Shown here: positions 7,929-17,728 of the stretch, one piece after another
Numbering within the stretch: the stretch's first letter is position 1
Layout: each line of letters opens with the position of its first letter
Origin: Pantoea rwandensis
Lineage (GTDB): Bacteria > Pseudomonadota > Gammaproteobacteria > Enterobacterales > Enterobacteriaceae
Assembly: GCF_002095475.1 (NCBI RefSeq)
Contig: NZ_MLFR01000001.1
Coordinates: 682,001 to 746,000, forward strand
DNA: 64,000 nt
Reading direction: 5' to 3'
Notes under the pieces: model-generated
Database searches by the model: none
The model's input: only the letters and a program-made list of their open reading frames with translations
What the model was told of the DNA's origin: nothing
Made by a program: the position numbers and the translations under genes

Positions 7929-8864
7929 TTATGCTGTTTGGCGCGCCAGCAGCGCCGCACCGATCATCCCGCCATTATGGGCAAACATTCCTGGCACCAC
8001 CAACGGATGATGCGTGCTGCGCAGCACATAGCGCTGCACCTCATCATTTAGCGCGTTCATCAGTGGCGTGACCGAGGCCAAGCCACCGCCGACCGCCACC
8101 AACGAGGCCCCGGTGATATTGATGGTGTACGCCAGAGGTTGGCTCACCAGTTGTAACCACACTTGAAGGGTGCGTTGTGCTAGACGCTCTTGCTGCTGCC
8201 AGCCCGCAATAATGTCGATGCTGCTGACGCTGATGTTATGCAGGGTGCGATGAAGATTTTCCAGTCCGCGCGCACCTCCGTAGCTATCCAGGCAGCCCTT
8301 TTGGCCACAGGGACAAGACTGACGTGGCAAACGCACCGTTTCACCCGCGATGTCCACTTCGGTCAAGGTGATCGGGCCATGCCCCCATTCTCCGGTCAGG
8401 CCATTTTGGCCGGTAATGATACGCCCATCCGCCACCAAACCGCCGCCAACGCCGGAACCGAGAATGGCACCAAATACCACTTTGTGACCTTTGCCAACCC
8501 CCGCTAGCGCTTCTGCAAGCGTGAAACAGTCAGCATCATTGTGAACAATCACTTTGCGCTGTAGTAACTCTCCCAAAGACCGACTGAGATTGCGCTGATG
8601 GAAGGCAGGGATATTACTGGCAAACATCTCACCGCTCTCCGGGGAGACAATCCCCGCCGTGGAGATCGCCAGCGGTGAGTCCGCGCTGAAATGCTGTTGA
8701 TACTGTTCAATCATGCGGCCAATAAGCACGGTGAAATCCGGCCAGCTCTGTGCCGGGATTTTTTGCTGATCGAGTATCATTAACTGCTGCTGCGCATCCA
8801 TTACGCCCAGTTTGACGAACGAACCACCCAGATCAAGGCAGATCACTGCCGGCTGTTTACTCAT
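7929..8864 (-). CDS. ROK-family sugar kinase
   Basis: This predicted cytoplasmic kinase phosphorylates a hexose or amino sugar (glucokinase/NanK type). The 311-aa protein has the phosphate loop DLGGS at 11-15, a catalytic-type NDAD at 109-112, the EWGH motif (E159, H162) and the zinc cysteines C184, C186 and C191 in CPCGQKGC. It is the last gene of the leftward peptide-transport operon and overlaps the permease stop codon by 4 bp, so it is translationally coupled. A sugar kinase in a Dpp-type operon suggests the imported compound carries a sugar, for example a glycopeptide or muropeptide; that is inference. Confidence 0.85.
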   Translation of the reverse strand: MSKQPAVICLDLGGSFVKLGVMDAQQQLMILDQQKIPAQSWPDFTVLIGRMIEQYQQHFSADSPLAISTAGIVSPESGEMFASNIPAFHQRNLSRSLGELLQRKVIVHNDADCFTLAEALAGVGKGHKVVFGAILGSGVGGGLVADGRIITGQNGLTGEWGHGPITLTEVDIAGETVRLPRQSCPCGQKGCLDSYGGARGLENLHRTLHNISVSSIDIIAGWQQQERLAQRTLQVWLQLVSQPLAYTINITGASLVAVGGGLASVTPLMNALNDEVQRYVLRSTHHPLVVPGMFAHNGGMIGAALLARQTA

Positions 8865-9727
8865 AAACGTTTATCCATTACATCGCGCAGGCCATCACCC
8901 AGCACATTAAAGCCAAGCACAGTCAGCAAAATCGCCAATCCAGGAAACAGCGACACATAAATATTCAGCCCAAGGAAGTTACGCCCGTCGCTCATCATCG
9001 TGCCCCACTCCGGCATCGGGGGTTGTACCCCTAAGCCGAGAAACGACAAGCTGGCCGCCGATAATACCACTGCGCCTGCCGTCAACGTCGATTGCACAAT
9101 CAGCGGTCCAATCGAGTTGCGCAGAATGTAATGGGTGATGATGCGTGGATAGCGCACCCCTAACATATGCGCCGCTTCGATATACTCCATGTTTTTTAGC
9201 CCGAGCGTCAGGTTACGGCTCAAGCGCGCATACACCGGAATCGAGAACAGTGAAATCGCGATCAGCATGTTGGCAAGCCCCTCACCCAGCACGCTAACAA
9301 TTAAAATCGCGAGCACGATGCCGGGGAAGGCGAAAATGATGTCCATCACCCACATGATCAGCGCATCGATTTTACGTCCCGCCAGGCCGGAGATGATGCC
9401 AAGCGGAATACCGATGACCATCGAGATGGCGACGCTCAAGCACACTTCCAGCAGCGTGATACGTGCGCCATAAATCACGCGCGAGAAGATGTCACGACCG
9501 TAATCGTCAGTGCCAAACCAGTGCGCTGCCGAAGGCGCTTGCAGCGTGTTCAGCAAATCCTGCTCAATCGGGTCCCAATGCGTCAGCAGAGGTGCCAACG
9601 CTGATGCCAATACCACCAACAACACCAGTCCACCCCCCAAAGTGATCGAAGGGTTGTTGAGCAGAAAGCGCAGCAGTTGGCGGCCACGCGAACGCGTAGG
9701 CATCAGTGAGGTATCGAGGCCGTTCAT
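8861..9727 (-). CDS. Dpp/Opp-type ABC transporter permease (DppC-like)
   Basis: This inner-membrane permease of a peptide/nickel-family ABC importer is 288 aa. It has the N-terminal extended segment and HWFGTDDYGRDIFSRV motif typical of DppC/OppC, about six membrane helices, and an EAA-loop (EAAHMLGVRYPRIITHYILRN) that docks to the ATPase. The start overlaps the stop of the DppB-like gene by 1 base, and its end overlaps the ROK kinase by 4. Its ATPase partner is probably the fused protein encoded divergently at 14970. Confidence 0.9.
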   Translation of the reverse strand: MNGLDTSLMPTRSRGRQLLRFLLNNPSITLGGGLVLLVVLASALAPLLTHWDPIEQDLLNTLQAPSAAHWFGTDDYGRDIFSRVIYGARITLLEVCLSVAISMVIGIPLGIISGLAGRKIDALIMWVMDIIFAFPGIVLAILIVSVLGEGLANMLIAISLFSIPVYARLSRNLTLGLKNMEYIEAAHMLGVRYPRIITHYILRNSIGPLIVQSTLTAGAVVLSAASLSFLGLGVQPPMPEWGTMMSDGRNFLGLNIYVSLFPGLAILLTVLGFNVLGDGLRDVMDKRL

Positions 9728-10647
9728 CAGTCGAACCTTATTTTTGGATTGAGCAGGCCAATCAGGATTTCACCCACTAAGTTCATCAACACCACACCCG
9801 TCACCGCCACCAGGGTTACCCCCTGAATCACCGGATAGTCGCGATACTTCACCGAATCCACCAGCAGGCGACCGATACCCGGCCAGTTAAACACCGATTC
9901 CGTCACCACCGCGCCACCAATCAGGCTGCCGAAATTGAGTGCGACAATGGTGACGATGGGGATTAGCGCGTTACGCAGTGCGTGTTTCCAGTGAATGCTT
10001 GCCGCCGATAGCCCTTTGGCCTTGGCCGTTCGGATATAATCTTGGCTCAATACATCCAGCATGCTGGAGCGAGTCATACGGGCAATCATCGCCATGGGTA
10101 AAATCGCTAACGTGACGGTGGGCATCACGTAGTTTTTCCACGAATCCGCGCCGAGCAGCGGAAGCCAACCTAGTTCTACCGCAAAGTAGTTCATTGCCAG
10201 CAGCGCGAGCCAGAAGTTGGCGATGGAGGCTCCAGCGATGGTCAACACCATCACGATTTGATCGGGAATGCGCTGGCGATAAATCGCCCCGGTCATTCCC
10301 GCAGGTACGCCGATGGCAATCGCCAGCAGATACGCCAGCGCCGCGAGCGATAGGGTATATGGCAAACGCTCGCCGATTTCGGTGATCACCGGACGCTGTG
10401 ACTGCAGGGATTCGCCGAGATTACCGTGCAAAGCTTCGGCGGCAAACTTGACGTATTGCAGTGGCAAAGGCTGATCCAGCCCCAGCCGAACGCGCATGCT
10501 ATCCACTGCTTCCTGCGGCGCTTCCGGCCCCGCCATCAGGCGTGCCGGATCGCCCGGCAACGCGCGGATGGCGATAAACACGATGATCGAGACGCCGAAG
10601 ATAATCAGCGGCAGCGAGAGCACCTTTTTCGCAACATACGCTTTCAT
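9727..10647 (-). CDS. Dpp/Opp-type ABC transporter permease (DppB-like)
   Basis: This is the second transmembrane subunit of the peptide importer, 306 aa. It has the N-terminal LPLIIFGVSIIVFIAIRALPGDPA typical of DppB/OppB/GsiC and an EAA-loop, TAKAKGLSAASIHWKHALRNALIP. It forms a heterodimer with the DppC-like protein. It begins 3 bp after the frameshifted binding-protein gene and shares its transcript. Confidence 0.9.
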   Translation of the reverse strand: MKAYVAKKVLSLPLIIFGVSIIVFIAIRALPGDPARLMAGPEAPQEAVDSMRVRLGLDQPLPLQYVKFAAEALHGNLGESLQSQRPVITEIGERLPYTLSLAALAYLLAIAIGVPAGMTGAIYRQRIPDQIVMVLTIAGASIANFWLALLAMNYFAVELGWLPLLGADSWKNYVMPTVTLAILPMAMIARMTRSSMLDVLSQDYIRTAKAKGLSAASIHWKHALRNALIPIVTIVALNFGSLIGGAVVTESVFNWPGIGRLLVDSVKYRDYPVIQGVTLVAVTGVVLMNLVGEILIGLLNPKIRFD

Positions 10648-10650
10648 GGA

Positions 10651-12185
10651 TCAGTTCTTCACTGCATCGCGAACCACAATTTGTCCGCCTGGCTGCATGG
10701 TGACGCCACTGATATTTTTGCGTGAAGCGTAGAGATCATCCTGATAGAACAGCAGCACCTGCGGAGCCAGTCCGCTGATCTGTTTCTGTGCCTGGAAATA
10801 GAGATCTTTGCGTTTCGCATCGTCGAGCGTGGAGGCCGCAGTGTCGATCAACTCATCGGTCTTCTTATCGCTAAAGAAGCCCAAATTGGCGCCGCTCGGT
10901 GCAAAGCTGGCGCTGTGATACAGCGGACGCAACTGCAAATCGGAACCATATAAACCTGATGACCACGACGCTAGCACCGCATCAGTGCCCTGCTGGGCTT
11001 TCTCTTTGACGTCAGCAAAAGCGGCTTTGGTCCAGACACCGCTTTCCATTTGGCGCACATTCAGTTTGACGCCAATTTTGCTCCACAGCCCCTGCAACAC
11101 TTGAGCCGTTCGAGCGTCCGGTGCCTGCACCGCGATCGACATGCTAAAGCCGTCGGCGTAGCCTGCTGCTTTCAACAAATCTTTGGCTTTCTGCACATCG
11201 TAAGGGTAGTCGTGTAGATTTTTATCGTAGTTAGGATCGACCGGTGCCAGTGAGGAGTTGGCCGGTTGGGCATAACCAAACATGATAGCTTTTACCAGCG
11301 CTTGCTGGTCCGTCGCCATATTCAGTGCCTGACGCACGCGCACATCACTCAACGCCTTGCTTTGCGTATTAAGATCAACCCAGAAAACAGCAGCACCTGG
11401 TGACTGTTTGAGATTAACGTTGGTGTTATTTTTTAACATGCCAGCAAATTGCGGCGGCACTGGGTTAATAACATCGACCTGGCCTGATTGTAGCGCCATA
11501 TTCATGACGGAAGGCTCACTGCTCCACGTCCATTTAATTTCATCGGGGCCATTGGATTTCCCCCAATAATCACTGTTCTTTTTCTCCAGCACATATTCAC
11601 CGGATTTATATTGTTCCAGCTTATACGGCCCGGTGCCGTCCGCCTTATTATTGATGCTACCCGCTTTATCGGCGGTAGGGCTGACCATTAAGCCTGGCCC
11701 CGAAGCCAGCACGGTTAAAAAGGCTGGATTGATTTTTTCAGCTGAAACTCAACCGTTAAATCATCGGTTTTCTTTACATCCTGAATAAAGGTACGAATTT
11801 TCCCGCTACCCGCCAGCCCGCGCTGGGTATCTAAATGACGCTGGAAGTTTTCCACCACTGCATCCGCGTTAAACGGGGTGCCATCATGGAATTTCACGTT
11901 GGGACGCAGCTTAAAGGTCCAGTGCAACCCACTGCTGTCTGCACTCCACGACAGCGCCAATGCAGGAATAATTTTTCCGTCATCACCGAGACGCGTCAGG
12001 CCTTCGTACATCGGGTCCAGCACCGTGCCGGTAAAGGTTGCCGTCTGGTTACCCGGATCCATACTGCGCGGTGGTTCGTTCTGCATGATTACCAGCTGGC
12101 TCGCCAGTGCTGCCGAACTCATCAGCGACGCCACAATACAACCGGCCAGCGTCAGTACCTTGAAATGCTTTAGTTTGCTTTCCAT
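10651..12185 (-). pseudogene. peptide ABC transporter substrate-binding protein (SBP family 5), interrupted by a 1-bp frameshift
   Basis: This is the periplasmic binding protein of the Dpp-type importer, read in two frames. The first part (ATG 12185, GAGGG ribosome site; an in-frame ATG also lies at 12197) has a signal peptide ending SSAALA and the family motif VKFHDGTPFNADAV, and stops after ...KKSIQPF at 11715. The second frame continues exactly with LTVLASGPGLMVSP to 10651. The break is a run of five A (five T on the coding strand) at 11717-11721; six would restore one frame of about 511 aa with no other defect. It is either a real inactivation or a homopolymer sequencing error. The rest of the operon is intact. 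Confidence 0.85.
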
Positions 12186-12289
12186 GAAGGCCCTCAATGA
12201 ATCATTGAAACGTTCGGTGAATTAACCTCGCTATATAAGGCACACTCTGTAAACAAAAGCCAAGATGTGAGTTCATATATTTTACTTAT

Positions 12290-12303
12290 ACTTAGATCTA
12301 AGT
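12290..12303. promoter_or_regulatory. candidate operator, 14-bp perfect palindrome
   Basis: ACTTAGATCTAAGT is a perfect palindrome in the AT-rich gap between the divergent binding-protein gene (12185) and ROK regulator (12387). Its position suggests an operator for the regulator controlling both arms of the locus. No consensus for this regulator is known to me, so binding is inferred. Confidence 0.45.
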
Positions 12304-12386
12304 TCAGAAATTTAACTAAATACCGTTGAATTTGTTTTCTAGCCTGATTATTGTCAGGCCATATCGCTAATGCTGTGAGAACCCGA

Positions 12387-13520
12387 ATGCTCAATGCGCA
12401 CCAGCAACAAATCTTGCGTTTGCTTATTGCCTCGCACGGTATGAGTCGTACCGAAATGGCAGAAAAGATGAAATTGAGCAAAGCCGCCATTAGCACCCTA
12501 GTGAAAGAGATGCTGCATGCCGGACTACTGGAAGAGAGCGTTCCGGAATCCAATGGGCAGGGACGTCCATCGGTATTATTAAAAATGCGCGCCGATAGTG
12601 CTTATTTCCTCGGAGCCTCGCTGCTTGGGGAACAGGTCATTTTGGTATTGATCGACATGCACGGATTGGTGTTGGCTAAAACAGAGATGGCACTCAATCC
12701 TGATCCGCAACAACTCAGCGCAGCGCTGGCGGCGGCGATTCCCGGTTTAATCGCGCAAAAAGGGATCTCTGCCGATCAGTTAATTGGTTTGGGCGTGACG
12801 CTGTCAGGCTTTGTTGATGAAAATCAGGCCATTTGTGTGCAGTCCGCCCTGCTCGGCTGGAAAAATGTTCCCCTGGCCGAGATGCTGAAACAGCAAACTG
12901 GCCTCGACGTGTCGCTAGAAAATGATGCCAAAGCCTTAGCCGTCAGCGAGAAGATTTTCGGTGTGGCGAAAAAAGCCCGTAACTTCACCCTGATTTCACA
13001 CGGCGATGGCATTGGTTCTGCCCATTTCTTTCAAGGCCAACTGCATCGCGGCGCCCACGGTGGAGCCGGTGAGATCGCGCACTGCACCATTGAACCCGGC
13101 GGGCGTCCTTGTCGCTGCGGTAAACGCGGCTGTCTGGACACACTTGCCTCACTCACCGCAATTCGGGAAAGCATGCGTGACAAAGCGCTGGCGGCGAACT
13201 CCATCGCTGAACTGGAAACGCTAGCGGTGAAAGGGAATAGCGCCGCCATCAGCATTTTGCATCAGGCGGGGCAGGCGTTAGGCCTGTCCATCGCCAATAT
13301 CATTCAGATGAACGACCCCGAACTGATTGTGATTGCCCATCAACCCCATGCTTTCGACGGCTTACTCAAAACCGTGGTGATGCAATCCATCGACAGCCAT
13401 GTACTGCCGTCGATTATGGGCAAGACACCGATTTCGACTATCGACATTCACGCTGAGAGCTGGGCGCGCGCCGCGGCGAGCGTGGCGGCATATCGATTTA
13501 TCATTCAATTACCTGACTAG
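12387..13520 (+). CDS. ROK-family transcriptional regulator (NagC/Mlc type)
   Basis: This sugar-responsive regulator has an N-terminal winged helix (SRTEMAEKMKLSKAAISTLVKEMLHAGLLEE) followed by a ROK domain with the zinc motif GGRPCRCGKRGCLDTL. ATG 12387 gives 377 aa; the frame is open upstream to TTG 12351 with GTG 12375 in between, so the start is uncertain by up to 12 residues. It is divergent from the binding-protein/permease/kinase genes and directly upstream of the M81 peptidase and ATPase genes, placing it to control both arms. The ligand is presumably a sugar or phosphosugar derived from the imported compound. Confidence 0.87.
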   Translation: MLNAHQQQILRLLIASHGMSRTEMAEKMKLSKAAISTLVKEMLHAGLLEESVPESNGQGRPSVLLKMRADSAYFLGASLLGEQVILVLIDMHGLVLAKTEMALNPDPQQLSAALAAAIPGLIAQKGISADQLIGLGVTLSGFVDENQAICVQSALLGWKNVPLAEMLKQQTGLDVSLENDAKALAVSEKIFGVAKKARNFTLISHGDGIGSAHFFQGQLHRGAHGGAGEIAHCTIEPGGRPCRCGKRGCLDTLASLTAIRESMRDKALAANSIAELETLAVKGNSAAISILHQAGQALGLSIANIIQMNDPELIVIAHQPHAFDGLLKTVVMQSIDSHVLPSIMGKTPISTIDIHAESWARAAASVAAYRFIIQLPD

Positions 13521-13530
13521 CGGAGGCTGT

Positions 13531-14973
13531 ATGCGCATTGCTTTTGGTGGCATTCATACGGAGTGCAGTACGTATAACCCGGTGCTGAACTATGCCGACG
13601 ACTTCCGCATCGTACGCGGTAACGATCTGCTGACTAATCCCTACTTTGCCTTTTTGCAGGATTATGATGCAGAGTTCCTGCCGACTTTCCATGCACGTGC
13701 CATTGCGGGTGGTCCGGTGGCTCGGGTCACTTACGATGACTTCAAACAGGATTTCCTCTCACGCTTGCAGGCGCAACTGCCCGTAGACGGTGTTTATCTC
13801 GCCATGCACGGTGCAGTGTATGTTGAGGGCATGGAAGATGCCGAAGGAGACTGGATCAGCGCCACGCGTGAGCTAGTGGGCCCGGACTGCCCGATTACCG
13901 TGAGTTACGATCTGCACGGGAACGTCACTCAGCGCATCATTGATGCTATCGACATGTTCTCCACTTATCGCACCGCACCGCACATTGACGTGGAAGAAAC
14001 CATGCGCCGTTCGGTGTCGATGTTGGTGAAAAGCCTGCAAACCGGCGTGAAGCCAGGCGTAGTATGGGCACCGATTCCCGTGGTGCTGCCTGGCGAACGT
14101 ACCAGCACTGAAGATGAACCCGCCAAAAGTTTGTATGCCCGTTTGCCGGGCATCAATGCGCTGGACGCCATCTGGGATGCATCACTGATGGTGGGTTATG
14201 TCTGGGCAGATGAACCACGCGCTACTGCCGCCGCGATCATGACCGGCACAGATGCCGATGTGCTCTCCGAGCAGGCAGCAAAACTGGCGCTGGCTTACTG
14301 GCAGGCGCGTGATGAATTCGTCTTCGGCTGCGTGACTGGCAGCACCGAAGAGTGTGTCAGCATGGCGATTGCCAGCGACACCGCGCCGGTGATTTTGGCC
14401 GACTCCGGCGATAACCCGACCGGTGGTGGTGTCGGTGACCGTGCAAATCTGCTGGCAGAATTAATTCGTCAGAATGCGCAGGGCGTGATCGTGGCGGGTA
14501 TCACCGATAAGCCCGCCACTGAGGCAGCGTTTGCTGCCGGCGTGGGCGCCAAGTTGCCCCTTACGGTGGGTGCCACTCTGGATCCGTCGGGCGGGAAAGT
14601 CAGTGCGGAATTTGAGGTGCTGTTATTGAGTGACGATCCGCGTTCGTTGGCAAAACAAGCGTTGCTGAAAACCGGAGACATCTCCGTGGTGGTCGCCGAC
14701 CGTCGCCGTCCTTATCACAATATCGCTGATTTTGAATTGCTGGGCCTCCATCCTGCTCAGGCCAAAATTGTGGTGGTGAAATCGGGTTATTTATCACCGG
14801 AGTTAGCGCCGCTGGCCAATCCTAACCTGATGGCACTGTCAGAAGGGGTCGTGGATCAGTACGTTGAACGTCTGGAGCGTAAACGCAAACTGCAGCCTGC
14901 CTACCCTTTCGACACTGACTTTGAATTTCTGCCGGTCAGCACCCGTTCAGCTCGCCTTGTGGCGGCCAAATGA
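13531..14973 (+). CDS. M81-family metallopeptidase (MlrC-like)
   Basis: This predicted zinc peptidase is related to MlrC, which completes degradation of the cyclic peptide microcystin. Family members are often encoded with peptide importers. ATG 13531 has a strong GCGGAGG ribosome site and gives 480 aa, the family length. The N-terminal MRIAFGGIHTECSTYNP, MHGA and DLHGN segments, and DSGDNPTGGG at 291-300, are the conserved blocks. There is no signal peptide, so it acts in the cytoplasm on the imported peptide. It overlaps the downstream ATPase gene by 4 bp. The true substrate is unknown. Confidence 0.87.
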   Translation: MRIAFGGIHTECSTYNPVLNYADDFRIVRGNDLLTNPYFAFLQDYDAEFLPTFHARAIAGGPVARVTYDDFKQDFLSRLQAQLPVDGVYLAMHGAVYVEGMEDAEGDWISATRELVGPDCPITVSYDLHGNVTQRIIDAIDMFSTYRTAPHIDVEETMRRSVSMLVKSLQTGVKPGVVWAPIPVVLPGERTSTEDEPAKSLYARLPGINALDAIWDASLMVGYVWADEPRATAAAIMTGTDADVLSEQAAKLALAYWQARDEFVFGCVTGSTEECVSMAIASDTAPVILADSGDNPTGGGVGDRANLLAELIRQNAQGVIVAGITDKPATEAAFAAGVGAKLPLTVGATLDPSGGKVSAEFEVLLLSDDPRSLAKQALLKTGDISVVVADRRRPYHNIADFELLGLHPAQAKIVVVKSGYLSPELAPLANPNLMALSEGVVDQYVERLERKRKLQPAYPFDTDFEFLPVSTRSARLVAAK

Positions 14974-16760
14974 ATCGCGAGCCGGTTCTGCAGGTGGAAA
15001 ACCTCACCGTTGCATTTCGTCATGACGATCAGTGGCGCGAGGTAGTGAGGAACGTTTCGCTGACCATCAATGCCGGTGAAACGCTGGCGATTGTCGGTGA
15101 ATCGGGATCGGGCAAAAGCGTCACCTCGATGGCCATTATGCGCTTACTGAATATGCGCCACGCGCGCGTCACCGGCAAAGTGCTGTTGAACGGCGTTGAT
15201 CTCCTCAAACTGAGTGAGAAAGCAATGCGGGATATTCGCGGCAATGCAGTGGCGATGATTTTTCAGGAACCGATGACCAGCCTCAACCCCTCGTTCACCA
15301 TTGGCCATCAGATTGCTGAAGCTTTGATCAATCACCGCAACATCAGTAAGCGTGCGGCGCGTGAAGAGACCATTAAGCTGCTGGAAAAAGTCCGCATTCC
15401 CAACGCGGCTAAGCGCTACGATGATTATCCGCATCACTTTTCGGGCGGCATGCGACAGCGTGTGATGATCGCCATGGCGCTGGCGTTGCGGCCAAGACTG
15501 CTGATTGCTGATGAACCCACCACCGCGCTGGACGTCACCATTCAAGGGCAGATTCTTGATTTAATCAAAACGCTGCAAGAGGAAGAAGGCACTGCGGTGC
15601 TGTTTATTACTCATGATATGGGTGTGGTGGCAGAAGTCTCGGATCGTACGCTGGTGATGTATCAAGGCGATGTGATGGAGACCGGCAGCACGGCGGATAT
15701 TTTTTCTGCGCCCTCAGCGGAGTATACACGCACGCTGATTGCCACCGTGCCGGAACTCGGCGCCATGCGTGGCGTGGCTGGCCCGCAAAAGTTTGCCCTC
15801 AACGGCGATGTGGTGCATCAACTACCCGACCGTCCGGCCTCGCAACAACCACTGCTGTCAGTGAAAAACCTCAGCACCCGTTTTAGCATTCACGAGGGTT
15901 TGTTCAGCCGTAAGACGGGAGCGGTGCATGCGGTCGAGAACATTTCCTTTGATCTGATGCCCGGCGAAACGCTGTCGCTGGTCGGCGAGTCCGGCTGTGG
16001 TAAATCCACTACCGGGCGTTCCCTCACCCGCTTAGTGAAAGCCGATGCGGGCGAGGTCGCCTTCGATGGTTATGACGTGCTGAGTCTCTCCAGCAGCGAA
16101 CTGCGCCAGTTGCGCTGCGCGATGCAGATGATTTTTCAGGATCCGTTCGCCAGTCTCAACCCACGGATGTCAGTGCTGGAAGCACTGACTGAACCGTTTT
16201 TACAGCATCAACTGGGCAGTAAACAGGCTGCTCAGCAAAAAGCGGCGGGATTGATGGAGCGAGTGGGTTTATCAGCGGCGATGATGAAACGCTATCCACA
16301 TGAATTCTCCGGCGGTCAGCGCCAACGCATCTGTATCGCACGTGCACTGATGCTCGATCCCAAGATGATCATCGCCGATGAATCAGTATCCGCATTGGAT
16401 GTGACGGTTAAGGCGCAGATCATCAATCTGCTGCTGGATTTGCAGAGCAGCCTTGGGCTGTCGTATCTGTTTATTTCGCATGATATGGCGGTGGTTGAAC
16501 GCATCAGCCATCGCGTAGCGGTAATGCTGTTAGGTGAAATTGTTGAAATAGGCCCACGCGTTGCCATCTTTGAAAATCCGCAGCATGACTACACGCGCAA
16601 GCTGTTGTCATCGGTGCCGGTACCTGATCCCGCGCGGCGTCATCTCAAACGACATGTGGATGCCAGTGAATTGAAAAGCCCGGTGCGCGGGTTGGGATTC
16701 GTTCCGGAGGCACGACATTATCGCGAAGTCAGTACCGGGCATTGGGTGATGGAGAGTTAA
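14970..16760 (+). CDS. fused peptide ABC transporter ATP-binding protein (DppD-DppF type)
   Basis: This is a cytoplasmic ATPase with two complete nucleotide-binding domains in one 596-aa chain, equivalent to DppD plus DppF or to GsiA. Walker A motifs are GESGSGKS (43-50) and GESGCGKS (339-346). Each half has its own signature ([16 protein letters not shown]) and the oligopeptide-family C-terminal extension. It is the energy source for the permeases encoded on the other side of the regulator. It begins inside the M81 stop codon (ATGA overlap), so both are co-translated. Confidence 0.92.
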   Translation: MNREPVLQVENLTVAFRHDDQWREVVRNVSLTINAGETLAIVGESGSGKSVTSMAIMRLLNMRHARVTGKVLLNGVDLLKLSEKAMRDIRGNAVAMIFQEPMTSLNPSFTIGHQIAEALINHRNISKRAAREETIKLLEKVRIPNAAKRYDDYPHHFSGGMRQRVMIAMALALRPRLLIADEPTTALDVTIQGQILDLIKTLQEEEGTAVLFITHDMGVVAEVSDRTLVMYQGDVMETGSTADIFSAPSAEYTRTLIATVPELGAMRGVAGPQKFALNGDVVHQLPDRPASQQPLLSVKNLSTRFSIHEGLFSRKTGAVHAVENISFDLMPGETLSLVGESGCGKSTTGRSLTRLVKADAGEVAFDGYDVLSLSSSELRQLRCAMQMIFQDPFASLNPRMSVLEALTEPFLQHQLGSKQAAQQKAAGLMERVGLSAAMMKRYPHEFSGGQRQRICIARALMLDPKMIIADESVSALDVTVKAQIINLLLDLQSSLGLSYLFISHDMAVVERISHRVAVMLLGEIVEIGPRVAIFENPQHDYTRKLLSSVPVPDPARRHLKRHVDASELKSPVRGLGFVPEARHYREVSTGHWVMES

Positions 16761-17215
16761 AGCAACCGCAGCAAACGCGCCGGGTTTCCGGCGTAGATAC
16801 CCTTCTGCGTGATGTCTTTCGTTACCACACTGCCCGCGCCGACGACCGCGCCATCACAGATGTTCACCGCCAAAATAGTCGCCCCACTGCCGATTGAGAT
16901 ATTGTTACCCAGCGTGATACGCGCCCAGCTCTCTCGATCTGCATTGGGTTTACCGTCGCGGAACATATCGTTGGCAAACATCACGCCATGGCCAATAAAA
17001 CAGTCTTCACCGATGCTGACGTATTCACAGATAAAGGTGTGCGATTGCACCTTCGTGCCGCGCCCAATCACCGTATATGCCTGTATTTCGACAAATGGCC
17101 CGATAAACACATCATCTTGTAGGGTGCAGCCATACAGATTTGCGGGCTGATATAGCGTGACATTGCTACCCATTTTGACGTTATTTACCGCCACTTCACG
17201 TAGGTTTGGCTGCAT
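16757..17215 (-). CDS. left-handed beta-helix (hexapeptide repeat) acyltransferase
   Basis: This is a predicted O- or N-acyltransferase of 152 aa, made almost entirely of imperfect [LIV]-G-x4 repeats (VFIGPFVEIQAYTVIGRGTKVQ, ITLGNNISIGSGATILAV, AVVGAGSVVTKD), ending with the common YAGNPARLLR. Relatives acetylate amino sugars in surface polysaccharide synthesis. Its 3' end overlaps the ABC ATPase gene by 4 bp on the opposite strand. No polysaccharide genes are nearby, so the acceptor is unknown. Confidence 0.8.
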   Translation of the reverse strand: MQPNLREVAVNNVKMGSNVTLYQPANLYGCTLQDDVFIGPFVEIQAYTVIGRGTKVQSHTFICEYVSIGEDCFIGHGVMFANDMFRDGKPNADRESWARITLGNNISIGSGATILAVNICDGAVVGAGSVVTKDITQKGIYAGNPARLLRLL

Positions 17216-17323
17216 GGATGCTCCCTATTCCAAGTGAGTTTAAAGGCACATCCTACACAACATGCACTATCTCGTAGGGTTGCCATTGATGAACTTGGCC
17301 CCAAAATCGCACACTCTCTCACT

Positions 17324-17728
17324 TCATTTCAAATCTGATGGAATCATCTCTAACTCAAACATTTTGCCGCCGCTGAAACTCCAATTTTCAGCATGCGTTT
17401 GCTGGATGATAATCATTAAATCATCAGGATTAAGGTTCAGTTGCCGTTGTAATCTTTCACTTAAACGTTGATAGGTCAGACGTTTCTGCTCAGTCGTCCG
17501 TGCCTTACCAGCCACAATATGCAGCAGCACATAACGCTCACTGCGACCACCACTGAGGTAATGCGTGTCATAAATTAGGCGCTGTGCAGGTAATACGTCT
17601 ATCACCTGAAAACGGTCGCGCGGCGGCACACTGAATTCCGCCACCAGCACCTCATGCAGCGTGTAGGATAACGTTTGCAGTTCGGATTCACTCCAACCCT
17701 CGCGTACCGTAATGCGTGTAAAAGGCAT
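17324..17728 (-). CDS. tautomerase superfamily protein
   Basis: This is a predicted 4-oxalocrotonate-tautomerase superfamily enzyme of 134 aa, the double-length form. After Met removal the N-terminal Pro (MPFTRITV) would be the catalytic base. It acts on enol/keto forms of small acids; the substrate is unknown. It starts at the stop codon of the carboxymuconolactone-decarboxylase gene (1-base overlap), making a two-gene operon that suggests aromatic or ring-cleavage product handling. The divergent LysR at 18136 likely controls both. Confidence 0.8.
   Translation of the reverse strand: MPFTRITVREGWSESELQTLSYTLHEVLVAEFSVPPRDRFQVIDVLPAQRLIYDTHYLSGGRSERYVLLHIVAGKARTTEQKRLTYQRLSERLQRQLNLNPDDLMIIIQQTHAENWSFSGGKMFELEMIPSDLK

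Noticed and set aside
14970..16760. Fused two-domain ATPase considered as an assembly join of dppD and dppF
   Set aside because: Two-NBD peptide ATPases such as GsiA are a known natural form, and the linker reads smoothly in frame.
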